From positions 13,541,426 through 13,605,425 of the forward strand of contig JAKOON010000007.1 of the NCBI GenBank assembly GCA_022577435.1: 64,000 nt of DNA. Direction: 5' to 3'. Made by a program: the position numbers and the translations under genes. Below, in pieces: positions 48,263 through 62,500 of this stretch (the stretch's first letter is position 1; the number at the start of each line of letters is the position of its first letter). This stretch comes from Embiotoca jacksoni (taxonomy: Eukaryota > Chordata > Actinopteri > Embiotocidae). The notes beneath the pieces are model-generated. The model searched no databases. It worked only from the letters and a program-made list of their open reading frames with translations, and was not told where the DNA came from.

Positions 48263-51200
48263 CACCTCTGGTAGCATGTATTGCCAAAATGCTGTGTTAT
48301 GTATAGTTTTAACCACACCAGAAGTAAGTCATTGGTCATTTTGTAAATCCTGTTGTAACTTAGCGGATGTAGTGTGTTGGTATAAACCTGCCAAGGGTCA
48401 GCTGTTGCAGTCAATATTCTTGTCCTCTTCTCGTATCTGTGTCACCATTTTAAAATCTCTGCCGCAACATGGAACAACAGCAATATCCGAGCTAGCAACC
48501 TACGCTTCGATGGCAAGTTCTGCGTTTAAGTAAATTGTGATCAGTTTAAAGAAATACAAACAAACCACATCATTTTTTTTCCATGCTCCAGAATGATATG
48601 TGAGCACAGGCACTATTCTCCATAGCTGGACAAAGAGAGATGTATGTAAACCTGTAAAAGCATATCATTTAATTTTTTTTTTATAAAAAGCATAGTAAAT
48701 CTCTGAAAACGTTGGACACTGCAGTGGTTATTAGATGTCACTCACACAGGAGTTAATAGTGCCTTTGTTAGGGACTCTTATATTAGGCGAAATAAAACGG
48801 CTTATGATAAAATGTCAGCAAATAAAAGAGGAGGGATGTTGGATGAGATCCTCTAACAAACACCGATCAGCGGGTCCAGATCTTTCTGGTGATGAGCAGG
48901 TGACTTTTCATTCAGTGCCTCGCGAGTGCTCGTGAACCTGATGAAGCGACCTGTGAATTCTGCGGGACACATTCAGGACCTGTGACCGCACACCTGAATA
49001 ACGGGACCGGGCGGGATATCCAAGCAGAGATACGCTGGAAAGACCCAGAGGCAGGACGATGCTGAGTCATAAGACGTTTTTTAATTGGTGGTATTTCGTG
49101 GCTCCTCCTTGTTGATGGCTGTCAATCATCATTCAGTTCATTCAATAACTCAGAAATGTCATCGCTGGATATGTCTGAATAATATTCCCCTCTGTCATCT
49201 CAAACACGTTTCCACGGGTGTAAAACCACGTTCTCAACGTATTCTTTAGTTTCCCTGCGTCTCCTTCTCACCACAATAAGAGCAGCTGTGTCTCTAGATT
49301 TGCGCATCTGATTAATACGTGACCTCCAGTCGTGCTAAAATACACACGCAATCACTTCTCCTGTTTCTACTTTCAGGTTTAATAAATATCGTTGCAGGTG
49401 CTAAATTGTTCTATTTGCATGTTCCCTCCCAGTATGTTGTACGTTTGAATAGAAACGCCCAATATTACATATGTGTGCAGGCAAACACGCGAAATGGACA
49501 ACGTTGTGTTAATTTGCACATTTGAAAGACGCAATCCTCACTGCACGTCGTTAGTAAATCTGCTTGGACATTTTTTTGCGGGTGGTGTGGAGTTTGCACG
49601 TGATTTTACACACGTAGACGTTCAGTAAATCAGGCCCTTTGTGTTCTAGGGAGTATTTACAGCAGCAGGATTGTGTATATACATGCGATGAGGCTTTGTA
49701 TACCATTTGCTATGAGTGCCAGTAGGATGGATTCATTGCTTCTCCTGGAATTCAGATATTGGCTTTCTGTTTTGCTTTTAAATGGCGTTTCAGCAGTAAT
49801 ATAATTTCTTCACAAAGATCAGCTTCTAATACTAAGGATGACCTCCACCTCCATGTTTAATTGACCTTTAGATTGTGTCATGTATTGACGCAGTGAGGTT
49901 TGGTTGGGTCAACTTAATGAAATAAGCTGTTTGTTATGGGATGATTACATCATGGTGACTGCAGAGCCTCAGTGAGCATGTGCAGTGTTTTGTCAATAGA
50001 TGTAATGATATCTCTTCATCGTGCCCGTGTTTAACACTTGACGTACACGGAGAGGGGATGACTGAAAACCTATGTAAAGGAAAATGCAGGCAGGTGCTGC
50101 TTATAGGCTGTGATGTGAGATGATCAGAGTGAGAAGAAGAACTTCCGTCTTCCATAATGGAGGTTTACTCAGCTGTACATGGATGAACTCCTGACTCACT
50201 GTGACTCATTTGTGAGGTTCGGTTTATTTCGCAAGAGCCTTCCTTTTTGCAAAAGTGGCCCAGTGCTTTCTTTTCACGGTGTCAACAGAGAGATGCTGGT
50301 ACACTGTGTCCTCACTGATCACAAAACATCTGAGCCCTTGTGCAGGAGACTGAGCGATGAGATGTGACGGAGGGAGATTTGTTGACTGTAATTCAGGAAA
50401 TTACAAATGTCAGCGACAGGCCGAGAGGTGAACTCTCAAGTCAACATGAATATTAATGAATACAGGGTGTTCTCAGCAGAGGAAATTATGAGGAATTGAG
50501 CTCTCTTCCAGTCTATAGATAAGAAGTGTATTTTTACAGATAAATATAAAAAGACATTCAGTACATTACAATTCTTTAAGAATTTCCATTATTTCAGTGT
50601 ACTTGACATTGCTTCTTTTTGTATCTTTATTGTCATGTCAGCAGTCATGTTTTATTAAAGCGTATTTAAACTTAGCATTTTCAAATTATTCTTTAGGATA
50701 TATTTTAATCGCCACCTGTTGCTGATCACATTTATGCCGTATAAATGATGCATTATTATACTTTTCATATTTAGTCATACATCATTTTAACGTGGGGCTT
50801 AAGTGTACTGTTGTTAACATATGTCAGTCTAATGATTATAAAATACTACCAAATATAAAGCTACCAAATATCCTGTAGTTTAAAAGGGAATAGATGTGCG
50901 AATGCTTTAAAATATTACAGGTAAACTTCTACTTTCACAAATTTATAGCGTTGCAATTTAAAAGATGAATCATGTCATTATTCCAATTGTGGCGTAGGGT
51001 CGGGCTGTACAACTTTTCTAGTGCCGCTTCACCGTGTGATCTTTAGCACATTTTGTATTGCGTAGGTATGCAGATAAGACGACGATGCCAAGGTTTTCAT
51101 TTTGCCTACGTCTACAATTGTTCAGTTCAAGTGTAATTCCGTCCTTGTGTCTTGTTTGTAGTTCTGTCCAGACTGTCTATCCATGCCAGACTATTTACAG

Positions 51201-53499
51201 TTCACATGCACTGTAGCATCAGATTTCGTCTCGCGTCTCGAGTGACCAGCTACGTGAGATTTTGTTTCTTTGCTCAGATCTGAATTTAGCAGTGGGAAAC
51301 TGTGACTGCTAAACACATGTATTTGCGTTTCTACAGCAAGAGACAAAACTGTTAATAACCTAATCAGCAAATCCACGTCATTCAGCTGTTAGTGTGGTTT
51401 GTTTTGCTAAATTTATTCTGTAACGCAAAAGGACAGTCAGTGGTGTAATGTTCTCATAATAACCGGAACATTTAAGAGGATACTAACATACTTTACATAC
51501 ATTACTCTTATGTCTAGGATTATTTTAAACACACAAGTAATGATTTAGTTCTCAATAAAGTCGGGCTGCAGCTAATTATCATCATTATCAATTAATCTGT
51601 TGATTATTTTCTCGATTAATCGATTAGCTGTGTTTAGCCTATTATGTCTTGTTTTGTCCCAACCAACAGTCCACAACCAAAAGATAGTTTATTATCACAC
51701 AGGAGTAAAGGAACCAGAAAATATTCACATTAAGAAACTGGAATCAGAGAATTTCAGTAATTTTTCATTAAAAAAAGACTCAGAATGATTAATCAATTAT
51801 GAAAATAGTTGGCGATTCATTTTCTGTAGATCAACTAATAATGAATCAACTAATCTTAAAGCAACGCTCACAATCATAGTGTATTTAACTGAATTTTGAC
51901 AAGTCAAATTAGAGCTACTGTACAAAAATAATATGTACCAGTAAGTCCAAAAAAATAACCATGTATATTCATGACATATTTAAAGTGCTCTAGATGTTGT
52001 TCAGCAGAACTACATACATGTACATAACTATATAAACAATATGTAACTATGTATAAATGTAAATGTACTTTTATATACAAGAATTCATATACAGTAATTA
52101 ATACACATTATTTATGTATAAAATGTGTTATTTAAAAGTAAAATCATTTTTTCCATAAGACTTCTCTTTAACACAGTTTTAGTTGCCGCTGGGTAAATAA
52201 CAAGAGCTGAACTTCTTCTGTCTTGTGCGACCACTTTAACTAAAGGTTAAAGGTTAAACCACCTGACAGTGGTTTAATCGCTGCACCTGTCCTGTGGTCT
52301 CAGAAGAGGACATAAGGACAGAGACCCTCCCTCTGCACATTAGGGCTTAACATTGAGGAAGCGTATTGGTCCAGAAGTTATTTTGATCCTGATACAGAAC
52401 GAGGACTCCCTGACCTCCCCGCCCAGCCCCTCTCTGTGCTGTATATCCTGTCAGGCCAGTTAGCCAGAGAGAGGCTGGCTGAGGTGTTTAGGATCCAGGG
52501 GTCTCTGGACCTTAGATGAAAATAAAGGAAAGCAGGCGCTGAGGCAAAGCAAGAGACGCAGCAGGGTTGTGGCTGGACAGGAAGCCCCCTCCCCCCTTGC
52601 CCCCCCCTCCCCCCCCCACACACACACACACACTTCCTCCCCCGCCCTGCATTGCATCAGCTGTGATTATTTCTCTGGCAGCTCTCGGTGGAAGAAATGT
52701 GCACAGATGTGAGCGTTTTGGGTCGGACATGAGGGAGGAGAGTTGAGTGCGAGAGGAGAGTGTGGGTGGGGTTTGCACAGTCAGCGATGGAGTTCGGGGT
52801 CGAAAATGTTTCACTCCCCAAAAAGGACATGCGCAAGAACTCCAGAGCCTAAATAGTTTTGGTGTTGAGTAGCAACTTTTTTACCCTTTCTCAGCTTCCC
52901 AAATAGGCAACAACAATATTTCACAAGAGGAGAGTTGATCGAATCAGGTAGTAATGATCATCCCCTGCTTCTGATTCACTTGATTTACGCACCTTCTTTT
53001 TTTTTAAAGTATCCAAGCAGATCCAAAACTATTAAACTGAGATTTAGATGTGAATAAATCTACAGTCCGATGTGTCCAAACTGAATCCGTCACCGACGTT
53101 CCCGAATGTAATTGGACTATTACGCCCACTTACTGCCAAGAACATGAAATCATATCGTTTGAAGATGTCACTGGAGTTGCCTTTATAGTCCAGCGTGTCT
53201 CTTTTCTTTGTTGTTCGTGTGTGGTTTATGTTGACTGGGTGTTTTCCGATGTACAGGTGGTGTGTCAGAGACCTTTGTCGGGGTCAGGTCACAATTACAA
53301 AGCCCACATTTCAAAGGAAGAGGTGTAACCCTGTAAAACGTGTGGCCAGCTGTCTGGATCTTTTATATGTAATGGCAGTGGTCCAGAGCTAGCATTCCTC
53401 CCCTCCTCTGTAATATCGCACAGCCTGATGGGTACAGAATGTGCTTCTCAGCATGTAGTGTTTACTTTTGCAATTTTTTTTTCTCACTCTCACTTTGCT

Positions 53500-53530
<31 letters not shown>

Positions 53531-56500
53531 CCTTTTCTTCCTGTATTTCCTCAGATTTGATATCTACAGGAAAGTGCCAAAAGATCTCACCCAGCCAACA
53601 TACACGGGAGCTTTCAGTGAGTAGTCCTTCATGCAACAGCCAAAATTTGGGTTTTTCATCATTTGGATGTTGTTTAATCAGGTTTGAGTTGTTCACATCT
53701 GTATACCAATAAATGTTGCTTCTATAAGCAACATTTAGGATTAAAGATACAAAAATATACGAAACCTAATCACCTATTCACTTTCTTGTTAAAAGTTGGC
53801 TAAAAAATTTTAAAAAATACCACTCTCATGACTGTACATACAATTTGAAACTAACGAGCTGCTTGCAGGAGTGTTAAAACAGTGAAACTGTTAGCCTGGC
53901 TCTGTCCTAATGTAGCACAATCGTCCTACCTGCAACACTTCTGTGACTCGATAATTAACAGCAAACCAACCTGTAAAGGTGACAAACTGTGGTTAGTAGT
54001 GAGCAATAAAGGTGCTGTTTAGAGTTTTGTTTAGACTTTCTTTGTACTAAGCTAAACTAACTAACGTTCTGTATGTAATGATACAGAAATTAGTGAGCAT
54101 TAGAGGTGCTTGGTAAGCTGATTTGTTTTATTTATTTTTGTTTATAGGCAGAGCTAGGCTAGCGTATTAACACTATTCTGAGTGCGTAAGTGCGTTCACA
54201 CTGTCAAAAGTATGGATGTACCCAGTGCACTTCAAGTACCCGGACGATGCGCTCAAAATGGTGCAAAAATTGAGTGTGAAACACTGGACTCTTTCCACAC
54301 TCCACGGTTGCCATTTTGGCTACGTAAATCAAAGAGTATGAGGAAGCTGCAGCTGCTGCAGAGCATTGCACAAAAGTGCTTATTTTTCACTAAATACCAC
54401 CATGTTACGCAACAATAGAGGCCGTCGGTGTGTTTATTGTGTGTGTAATATAGAGGGCAGATACACATGTTCATTTCTTGGTAAAATAATTGAAGCTACA
54501 GATTTGTTGGCCGGTGATGCATTCAAATACTGCAGTTATTTCTGGTAAGTGCAGCAATGTGCCATTTGAGAAAACACTACCTTGTCGAAATTCAAGTGCT
54601 ACACAAGTAAGAGTCCTAACACGTAAGAGCCCAATCTGTTGGTGTACTAAGCGAAGTACGTCATTTGGAACACGGTCTTAGTTTAGTTTAGCATAGAGAC
54701 TAACTGCCCTCTAGCCCGAGCGTCATATTTAGCATACAGATCTGAAAGTGGTGTCGGCCTTCTTAGCTTACTCTTGGCGAGCAAGCACACACATGTCTCT
54801 GTTCACACTTTTCCTAATTCATCTTTCAGCAATGTTGTTCGCTAATTTAGCCTTAAACGGTAGTAATAGCAACAGCAACGGATTTAATGTGTCATTGTTG
54901 TGTAGGTAAGTGTTGAACAGCCAGCAACAAAAATGACTTTCATCTGTGTATCTTTTTTTTTTTTTTTTTCCAACAATATCTTTATTTATTTTAACAATAT
55001 ATATTATCACACAAACCTGTATATGCAATATGTATCTAAATACAAATGACAGACGCGTAAACAGGCTCTCCCCAATATAATACCTTTTTAGATGACCCGG
55101 GAACCTTTAGTTGTCTTTATTTGAAGTGATAAGAAGTTTTTCTCTCCCACGTTTTGCTGTCTCTCTCGTACGTGCAAACGGTATTCTCCTTGAAAGGCGA
55201 AAACTTTACAATCCCAGCGGTGTTTTAGAGGTAGTAATTAGCATACTTCTGGAGATTGACATGCACATTTTACATTAGAAAGTAAATGGAAAGAGGCATC
55301 AGTGGCGGCTCAGGGAGGGGAATGTGCTGAAGGAACAGTTTAGGAAGGACAGGAGTTGACAGCTGTAATTCAAGTACCTGCCTGTCCCAGCGCAGACGTA
55401 CGTCCTGCCGGAGACAGTCAGTGTGGAGCACTACCTGTTTTAGCGCAGCGAGTATGGTAAGAATGTTAATGGTCATGTTCTTTCATCGCCACAGGCGCCC
55501 CAGAAGTCATCAATGGAAATCTGAATACTTTTTTTTCACTCAGGTCATGTGATTTCTTGCTTGTCATCGATACGTCATTGTGTAATCAGGGACCGCGTTG
55601 ATTATTCACTGCTTGATGGGATACAAAGAGACCTGATGACGCATTTTTGGCTCCTCAGTCATTTTCTAGTATTGGTTGTTCATTGGTCAGCTAATGAGAG
55701 CACAGGGTAGCGCTAACTATCCCACAAAACTGATGACACAGTGTATAATCAGAGCTGCAATTGTACGGTGAACAGTTTTTAGGAGATTATAGCACCTCTT
55801 TTGATGACAGGGAAGAGAATGAAATGACTAAAGATATACGCCAGAGTTTCCACCCAAGAGGAAGTGGATGGAAGTCCTTCCTGTACACAGTCGACTCCCT
55901 TCCTGTCTCCATCCACTGTCTAGGGCTGAGGGCAGTGGGTTGATATTAGACAACTATTATTGCTTCATCCACAGCAGGTCAGGTCTCACTCTGGCTTGGC
56001 ATCAACAGAAACGGACTCCCCTTTTCCCCCTTTTTTACAAAAAGGCCAAATATTTGACCCCATCTGCTTTTGTTACTCTTTTTTTTTTTCCGCGGCACAT
56101 TCCTTTTGGTTAAATTTTTACGGTATTTACTCTATCTGTGTATATACCTCTGTTTTTGCCACAGCGGTTTCTGGAGCCCTTCTTGTTTGGGGTATAATGT
56201 ATTAATCTGTTCTCTGGTGGATTTTCTCTCTTAATATCTGTTTTTTCTGCCTGTGTTATGAGGATAAAATAAGCCTTTGGCAGAACACAAATGATACAAA
56301 AATAATCGGTATGTCTGGTTATGGAAATACAAGGCTAGTTTCAGATATCACTGACTGGTTCGTGGTGTTATTGTAGCCGATTCTTTGTGTCACAGCCCTC
56401 AGGTCTCTGTGTTTCAATAAAAAAAAACACTCATGTTAGGTCTTTGCAAATTATTTGTCTCGTCAGTATTCCCATTGCGAAGCTATTGAAGCCTCAAATC

Positions 56501-59500
56501 AGTAGTAGCCCATCACTGTAATCTTTAGTAATCCCTTTCCAGTATTACATCCTTTGAAGTCAGGTAAGAATTACTATAGAGGTCTGGTGATGAACCTGAA
56601 TTGGCAACCGATGTGTCATAGCGACACTCCCTCTTGTTTGTAGGTTAAACATTACCTTACGTAAAGCCTCCACCAGCCACAGGTTTGGCTGCAAGGCTTT
56701 GCCAACCACAAGGTCATGTGACTGTGTGATCCTAGGAGACAGTTGCCACGTAAACACGGCTCACCTGCTGAGTGAGCGCTTTCTGACCGCAACTCTTGCC
56801 ATACCGGATAGACCACAGTTGCGCAGACACAGATCAGTTCCTTCCATATTTATCTTTGTAAACACATGACAACATTTTATTTTGACCCTTTGGCTGATTA
56901 GTTTGACACATGTAATCAAACAGACAGGCCCGGCTGCTTGTCCTTTTAAAGGTTAGCCTTTATTTTGACTCAGAGTAAAAGAAGATACTTATTATTTAAG
57001 GCTAATATTCCTAATTTGGTTTTTCTAGCTTCTTTTGTAGGAGCCATTTTTGGGCTGGGTGATTGTCAGTTTATGAGTTTGAATAAGGGAATTTAAAAAT
57101 GAGCCGCTTTTAGGACTTATTAAGGCAAAGCATGAGATCACCTTTCTCAAAGAAGATATGCTGTAATGGCTGCCTGATGTGCTGAGATTTAATGTGTAAT
57201 TAGTGTAGGAGGGTCTTTAAAAACCTGCGTAATGGCAGGCCTAACATTGTGTCAGTAAAAACGTCATTTATACGCTATAAGGGAAAATCTTTTATGGCTG
57301 CTTTGATTTCATTAATGTCAATAGCTTAGGTCAGCCGTTCCCTAAAAGACTGAATTATCCCAGCTCATTTGGTTTGCATCATTGCATGAAAAGCTGGTGT
57401 AATATGAGATCAATGTGAAAGTGACATACGTGAGATCAGCGATGACTTAAGTTTAAACAAAGTGCTCATTAAGCTGTCTTCCTCTTTGCCCACAGTTTCC
57501 ATCCTCTGCTGTGTCTTTATACTCTTCCTGTTCCTGTCTGAGCTGACGGGATTCATTGCCACTGAAATGTAGGTATCGCAGTATCCGCCTACCTCATAAT
57601 ATCCTGTTGCTGAAACACACCCGTGGACAGTCGACACTTGATTGCCCCACAGGACAAGACAGAGAGACTTCATGAATGTCAATGCCCTCATTATTAAGCA
57701 TTCTTGCCCAGTCAGTGTTGTAACCAATGAATGGAGTAAATTTTCTCACCGGAAATTGGTCTGGTGCATGCGTCAGCCTTTTGGCTGTAATAAGGGATGA
57801 CTCGGTGTGACGGAAAGGAAATTACACTGACAGAGATACACAAATGCTCTTTTAATTTAGCCAAGGATGAGTCTCCCGACTGTTAAAGCGATAGGACCTG
57901 TTGTGGGAGGAGAAAATTGTCTTTTTCTAATGAAAATTACCTTTTCTCATTTAAAAGTTGTATTTACTGATTATCTAACCATTTCTCTCTCTTTTCCATC
58001 CTTTCCAGTGTAAATGAACTATATGTGGATGATCCTGATAAAGACAGTGGTGGGAAGATAGATGTGAGTTTAAACGTCAGTTTGCCAAACTTGCACTGTG
58101 ATTGTGAGTATATACATCATATATACACATACACAAATCTCTATTTCTCTGCATCACACTTCCTATTTGTATGTTTTCCCTTTCACATTGTTTAAGGCCT
58201 CCTTTTTATCAGATAGTGTCATACTTGACCTAATTAACATGGCATATTGGCAGAAGATAAAAGATGCCTCAGATAAAGAAAACGACATAATGGTTTGTTT
58301 ACCCGGTCGTGTTGTGGCATGCTCCTCGAGAACACCAGAGCGGCCTCAGCCCTGTGTGGCCTCCGTTTAATCTCGTGCTGCCATACAGCTGTGATCTGAG
58401 TTTCACATGGCGCAGCCTCCGCTGGCTCGTCCACTCCACTACGATGTCAGGGCAGGCCGGTTGAAGTGCACCAGGATGGAGAGCAGTCACTGGTTATTTT
58501 CTCCTCATGACTCTCCTCAGAAACTATGCCCGATGACAAATCACACATCCAAACTGGCACACGTTGTCGAGGCCTGGGCCGCACAGAAAACTCACACATT
58601 CACTCAGTTCAAGCGATTTCCAAAAATGGCAAAGCTAATAAACGCTCGTGTGAAAATTAAACCCAGATTTCTGCGATAGAGGCTCTGGCATGTTGACACA
58701 CAGCTGTCGTCCATGTGTTTAGACGAGCTCAGTCATTGCATGCCTAAACAAAGACTGTCCCTCTGCCGTTTCCAATTAAAGCTCTTGATGATTGTGTGTA
58801 CGGTGGTTTTGTTTATTTGCAGAATTGAAGCCTTTCTTTTTCTGAAATGCGGGGGCCCTCTTAAATACCATCTCAAACACGCTGCTGTAACCACACTGCA
58901 GCTGCATGTAATGAACAAAAATGTTTCTCAGCCCCTCATCCTGCATGTTAATACTGCACATCAGTCTAGTTTACAGGCCTCCAAACAGGTTGTCATCTAT
59001 TGCAAATGTACTTTTGGGGAGAAACCTTTTCATCAAGGAAAACTTGGCATTTCCATCCGTTTTTTTTACTATTTATGTGCTCTGCTGCACCAGAACTAAA
59101 CATCGTCTTCCTCCACTGACCTTTACAGGTAGTCTCATCTTGATTTGTGACTTCATGGAAAAGCACAACCAGGTGTAATAACCTTATGATAATCCCGATA
59201 CCACCCCACCCCGGATCCACTTCATATCAACACACTTCCACTCCTTAAATGTCTTAAAAAGGAGAAACAACCATCTCTCCCACTCACACACCGGGCACAC
59301 TTCACTTATATTTGTGCACTGTATTTTGAGATCTGGATTGACGAGGGGAGGGAGGGGGGCCAAACTCCTTGTGAATGTCAAAGGTCAGACGGCATGTGGA
59401 GGTTTTAGCAGACGGCCCTCTCTGCACTGCTGGCCGACATGCAGCAGCACAGGCAGCCTCTGAAAATAGGTCACTGCCAGTGTGCCAACACGGGGCAGCC

Positions 59501-62500
59501 TGCAGGAGGGGGGTGGGGGAGGCTCGCTGAAGCCTAGATGGAAAAACACAGAGTGAGGACCATGGGCATGATGGCTGTATGTCTGTTTGGACTTTGTGTG
59601 TTTACTTTGTGGGTCACTCTCTGCAACGATATTCATATTTTCTCTCTTCATTCTTCTTCATTTATTAAACAAAATTTCTGTTTGGTTGTTGAATGTAAAA
59701 AGTAGAGGTACAGATAAAGATTATTCCCAGTATCAGTTAACAATCATTTCTTTGATTAACCAGTTAATCGATCAGTTTATAAATCTGGTAACATGCCTGT
59801 CACAAGGTGGTGATGTCTTCAAATAGTTAGTTTTCTCTAAAACCAAATCATCATTTGCAATTTATGGTAATGTTTTGAAATGTATTCATAATTTTGTGGT
59901 CCTGTGAACAACTTGTGAATTTTTTTTTAAAGTTATTTAACTCAACTACCAAAAATAATAAAGATCATGGTTGCGTACAAAATAGAGAAAAGAAGCAAAT
60001 GGCTGATGTCGAGTTTAAACAATAGGTTGAGTAATCACACAACAAAAAAAATCATCCTCAGTTCCTGTGTGAGGATTTGCTTTTTTGTGTTATATCAATG
60101 TAAAATTTGAATCAGATAAAACAGGAAATTTGAGGACATCACTAGGAATTTGTTACTGTTTTCTGACCTTTCTTCTGACCAAATTAGTCATTGAAAAAGA
60201 TCAATCGAAAATAAATTCTCAGTCATTTTTGTTGATTACTTTTTATTTCTTGACTCGATGATTAACTGAATAATTATCTCAGCTCTAAAGCAAGTGAAAG
60301 TTTGGATCTGTCAGAGGAAAATGTATCATATTTAGGTCTTTTTTTTTTTTTTTTTTTACTGCATGTTTGAATGGTCTCCTGTGTTTCTTTGTTTATTTCA
60401 GTGGTGGGTTTGGACATCCAAGATGAGATGGGTCGCCACGAGGTCGGTCACATAGACAACTCGATGAAGATTCCCCTCAACCAGGGGGGTGGTTGTCGCT
60501 TCGAGGGAGAGTTTACCATCAACAAAGTAAGGCCTCATGACACAGGAAGACTAACCACACAGGATGCATGAACTACTTTTCTTGTGTTAATGATCCTCCT
60601 CAGGAAATGGCAAAAGTCTGCTTCTCTGGTCAAAAGTTACGTTATGACTGATCGGCTAAGAGGCCTGATATTTTGTGGGACGTGCACTTTTGGACTATAT
60701 GTTGTATATTTGTCTTGGGCTTGAGTTAAACATGGAGCATGAACCCCTGTCTGCCCCCCCCCACCACTCCCCGCTTCCTCCTTTAGTCTAAATTGAGTTA
60801 TGTTAAATGGAAAAGCTCTGGAGTTCAGTTACATCTGACGGTCCCCGTGAAGCCCTGTTTGCCCCACCTCCATCTTGTGCGTCAGTCTTTCCAGCACATT
60901 TAAAATGATTAACCCAGCAGTTGGATAGTTAACACTTTTGTTTGTGGAATAGATGGAAATGTGTGAACATTTAGTTTCCAACTGAATGTGTGTGCATTCG
61001 GACCTGGTCATTAGTTAACTAAATGTGTTTCAGTTACTTGTGTTGCTAGCTCTTTGGGTGTGTGTGTGCGCGTCTTCAGGTACCAGGAAACTTCCATGTG
61101 TCAACACACAGCGCCACAGCGCAGCCCCAAAGCCCTGATATGACGCACACCATCCACAAGCTGGCATTTGGAGAAAAGCTGCAGGTCAGAACGCACACAC
61201 ACAAAAATAATGGAGGACGATAACATCTTCAATATCAAGGCTGAACATGTACCTCTTGTCTCTCTTTTGTCACGCAGGTACAAAAAGTCCAAGGAGCCTT
61301 TAACGCTTTGGGAGGGGCTGACAAGCTGTCATCTAATCGTATGTATCCACACTGCTCGTGGACTCATTGTAACCACGGTGTGACATTTATGTTAGTGCGC
61401 TTGCTGACATCGGATGATGCAAGGGAATGAGACACGTAGTGGAGAGCTTTTGAATCCAGTGGAAACTTGATTCACAAAGCTGACACTTGACATCATGATA
61501 AAAAAATAAAAAAATAAAAAAAACGCCCATTTTTAAATACTAAAGATTTTTTTTTTTTTTATTAAAATAACTCCTTTGCAGCTCTGGCCTCGCACGACTA
61601 CATACTGAAGATTGTACCAACAGTGTATGAAGACCTTTCAGGCAAACAGAGGTTCTCCTACCAGTACACAGTAGCCAACAAGGTACCGTATCCCCGCATG
61701 TTTTATTCCTTTCTCCTGAGATCATACATTTAGTTTTTTCACCCGTCATGGAGGCAGTGTGACCATCCCAACATATGGCCGGAGCATGTATTACTGCGTT
61801 AACTTGTGCACTCACCCGGAAGTGAAAGCTCACCCTTTACTGACTGGAAACGCTCGCTCGATGTCAACAAACCATAAACACCCTTCCTAGAACTGTGTTG
61901 ACTGACAGCTGGGTTTGGAGTGTGGAGTAATAACAGTGCAGGTCAGCTGTGATGCTGGGAAGAGCAAAATATTCCCCAAACCTCATTTCCAAAGGATAAA
62001 TAAAGATCCAGCTATGATCCAAGGTTGGGCTAAAACAACAGCCTTTGTCATGCTAAAGGTATTGATATGATCAAATGTATCATGTAGGTGAATCAGCAGT
62101 GATTTTACAGAGATTGATTTATATAAGCTCACTGAGAGCCTTGTCATTGCGTAACAATGCCATTCAACATATTGTATCCCCCTCAGGCTTACTTCCTCTG
62201 AGTTTTACTCTGCCAAGATTCATTTAGCGTGAATCATTTATGACTTTTGAGTGACTTTATCCAAAACATATTCAACAATGACTCATAAAAATGCCGCTGT
62301 CACAACCGCAGATAAGAATGAATGTCCAGATTGCTCAAAACGAAAGGTTCAGTGTGGAGAATTTATTGGCAGTTTTCAAGAATAATGAATCCCCTAAAAC
62401 TAAGAATCGACCTCCTTTAGGATGAGCCCTTCTTATCTACAATTCACTGCCATGTTCCTACTGTGGCCCTGAACAGACAAACCCAACACTGGCTCTAGAG

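Larger units (their letters stand above)
46728..53554 (+). other. ergic1: ergic1 intron 1
   Basis: 6.8 kb. It contains a G19 run (46892-46910), a T19 run (46956-46974), MITE remnants (47720-47955, 51563-51865), TG repeats (48223-48260, 53504-53530), a possible repeat-derived stretch at 49090-49645 ending near TAAATCAGGCCCTTTG, and a C-rich block at 52585-52634. No coding content was recognised. Confidence 0.8.

Noticed and set aside
49090..49645. PIF/Harbinger-type element
   Set aside because: The end TAAATCAGGCCCTTTG looks familiar, but no matching opposite terminus or target duplication was found, so it is mentioned only within the intron description.
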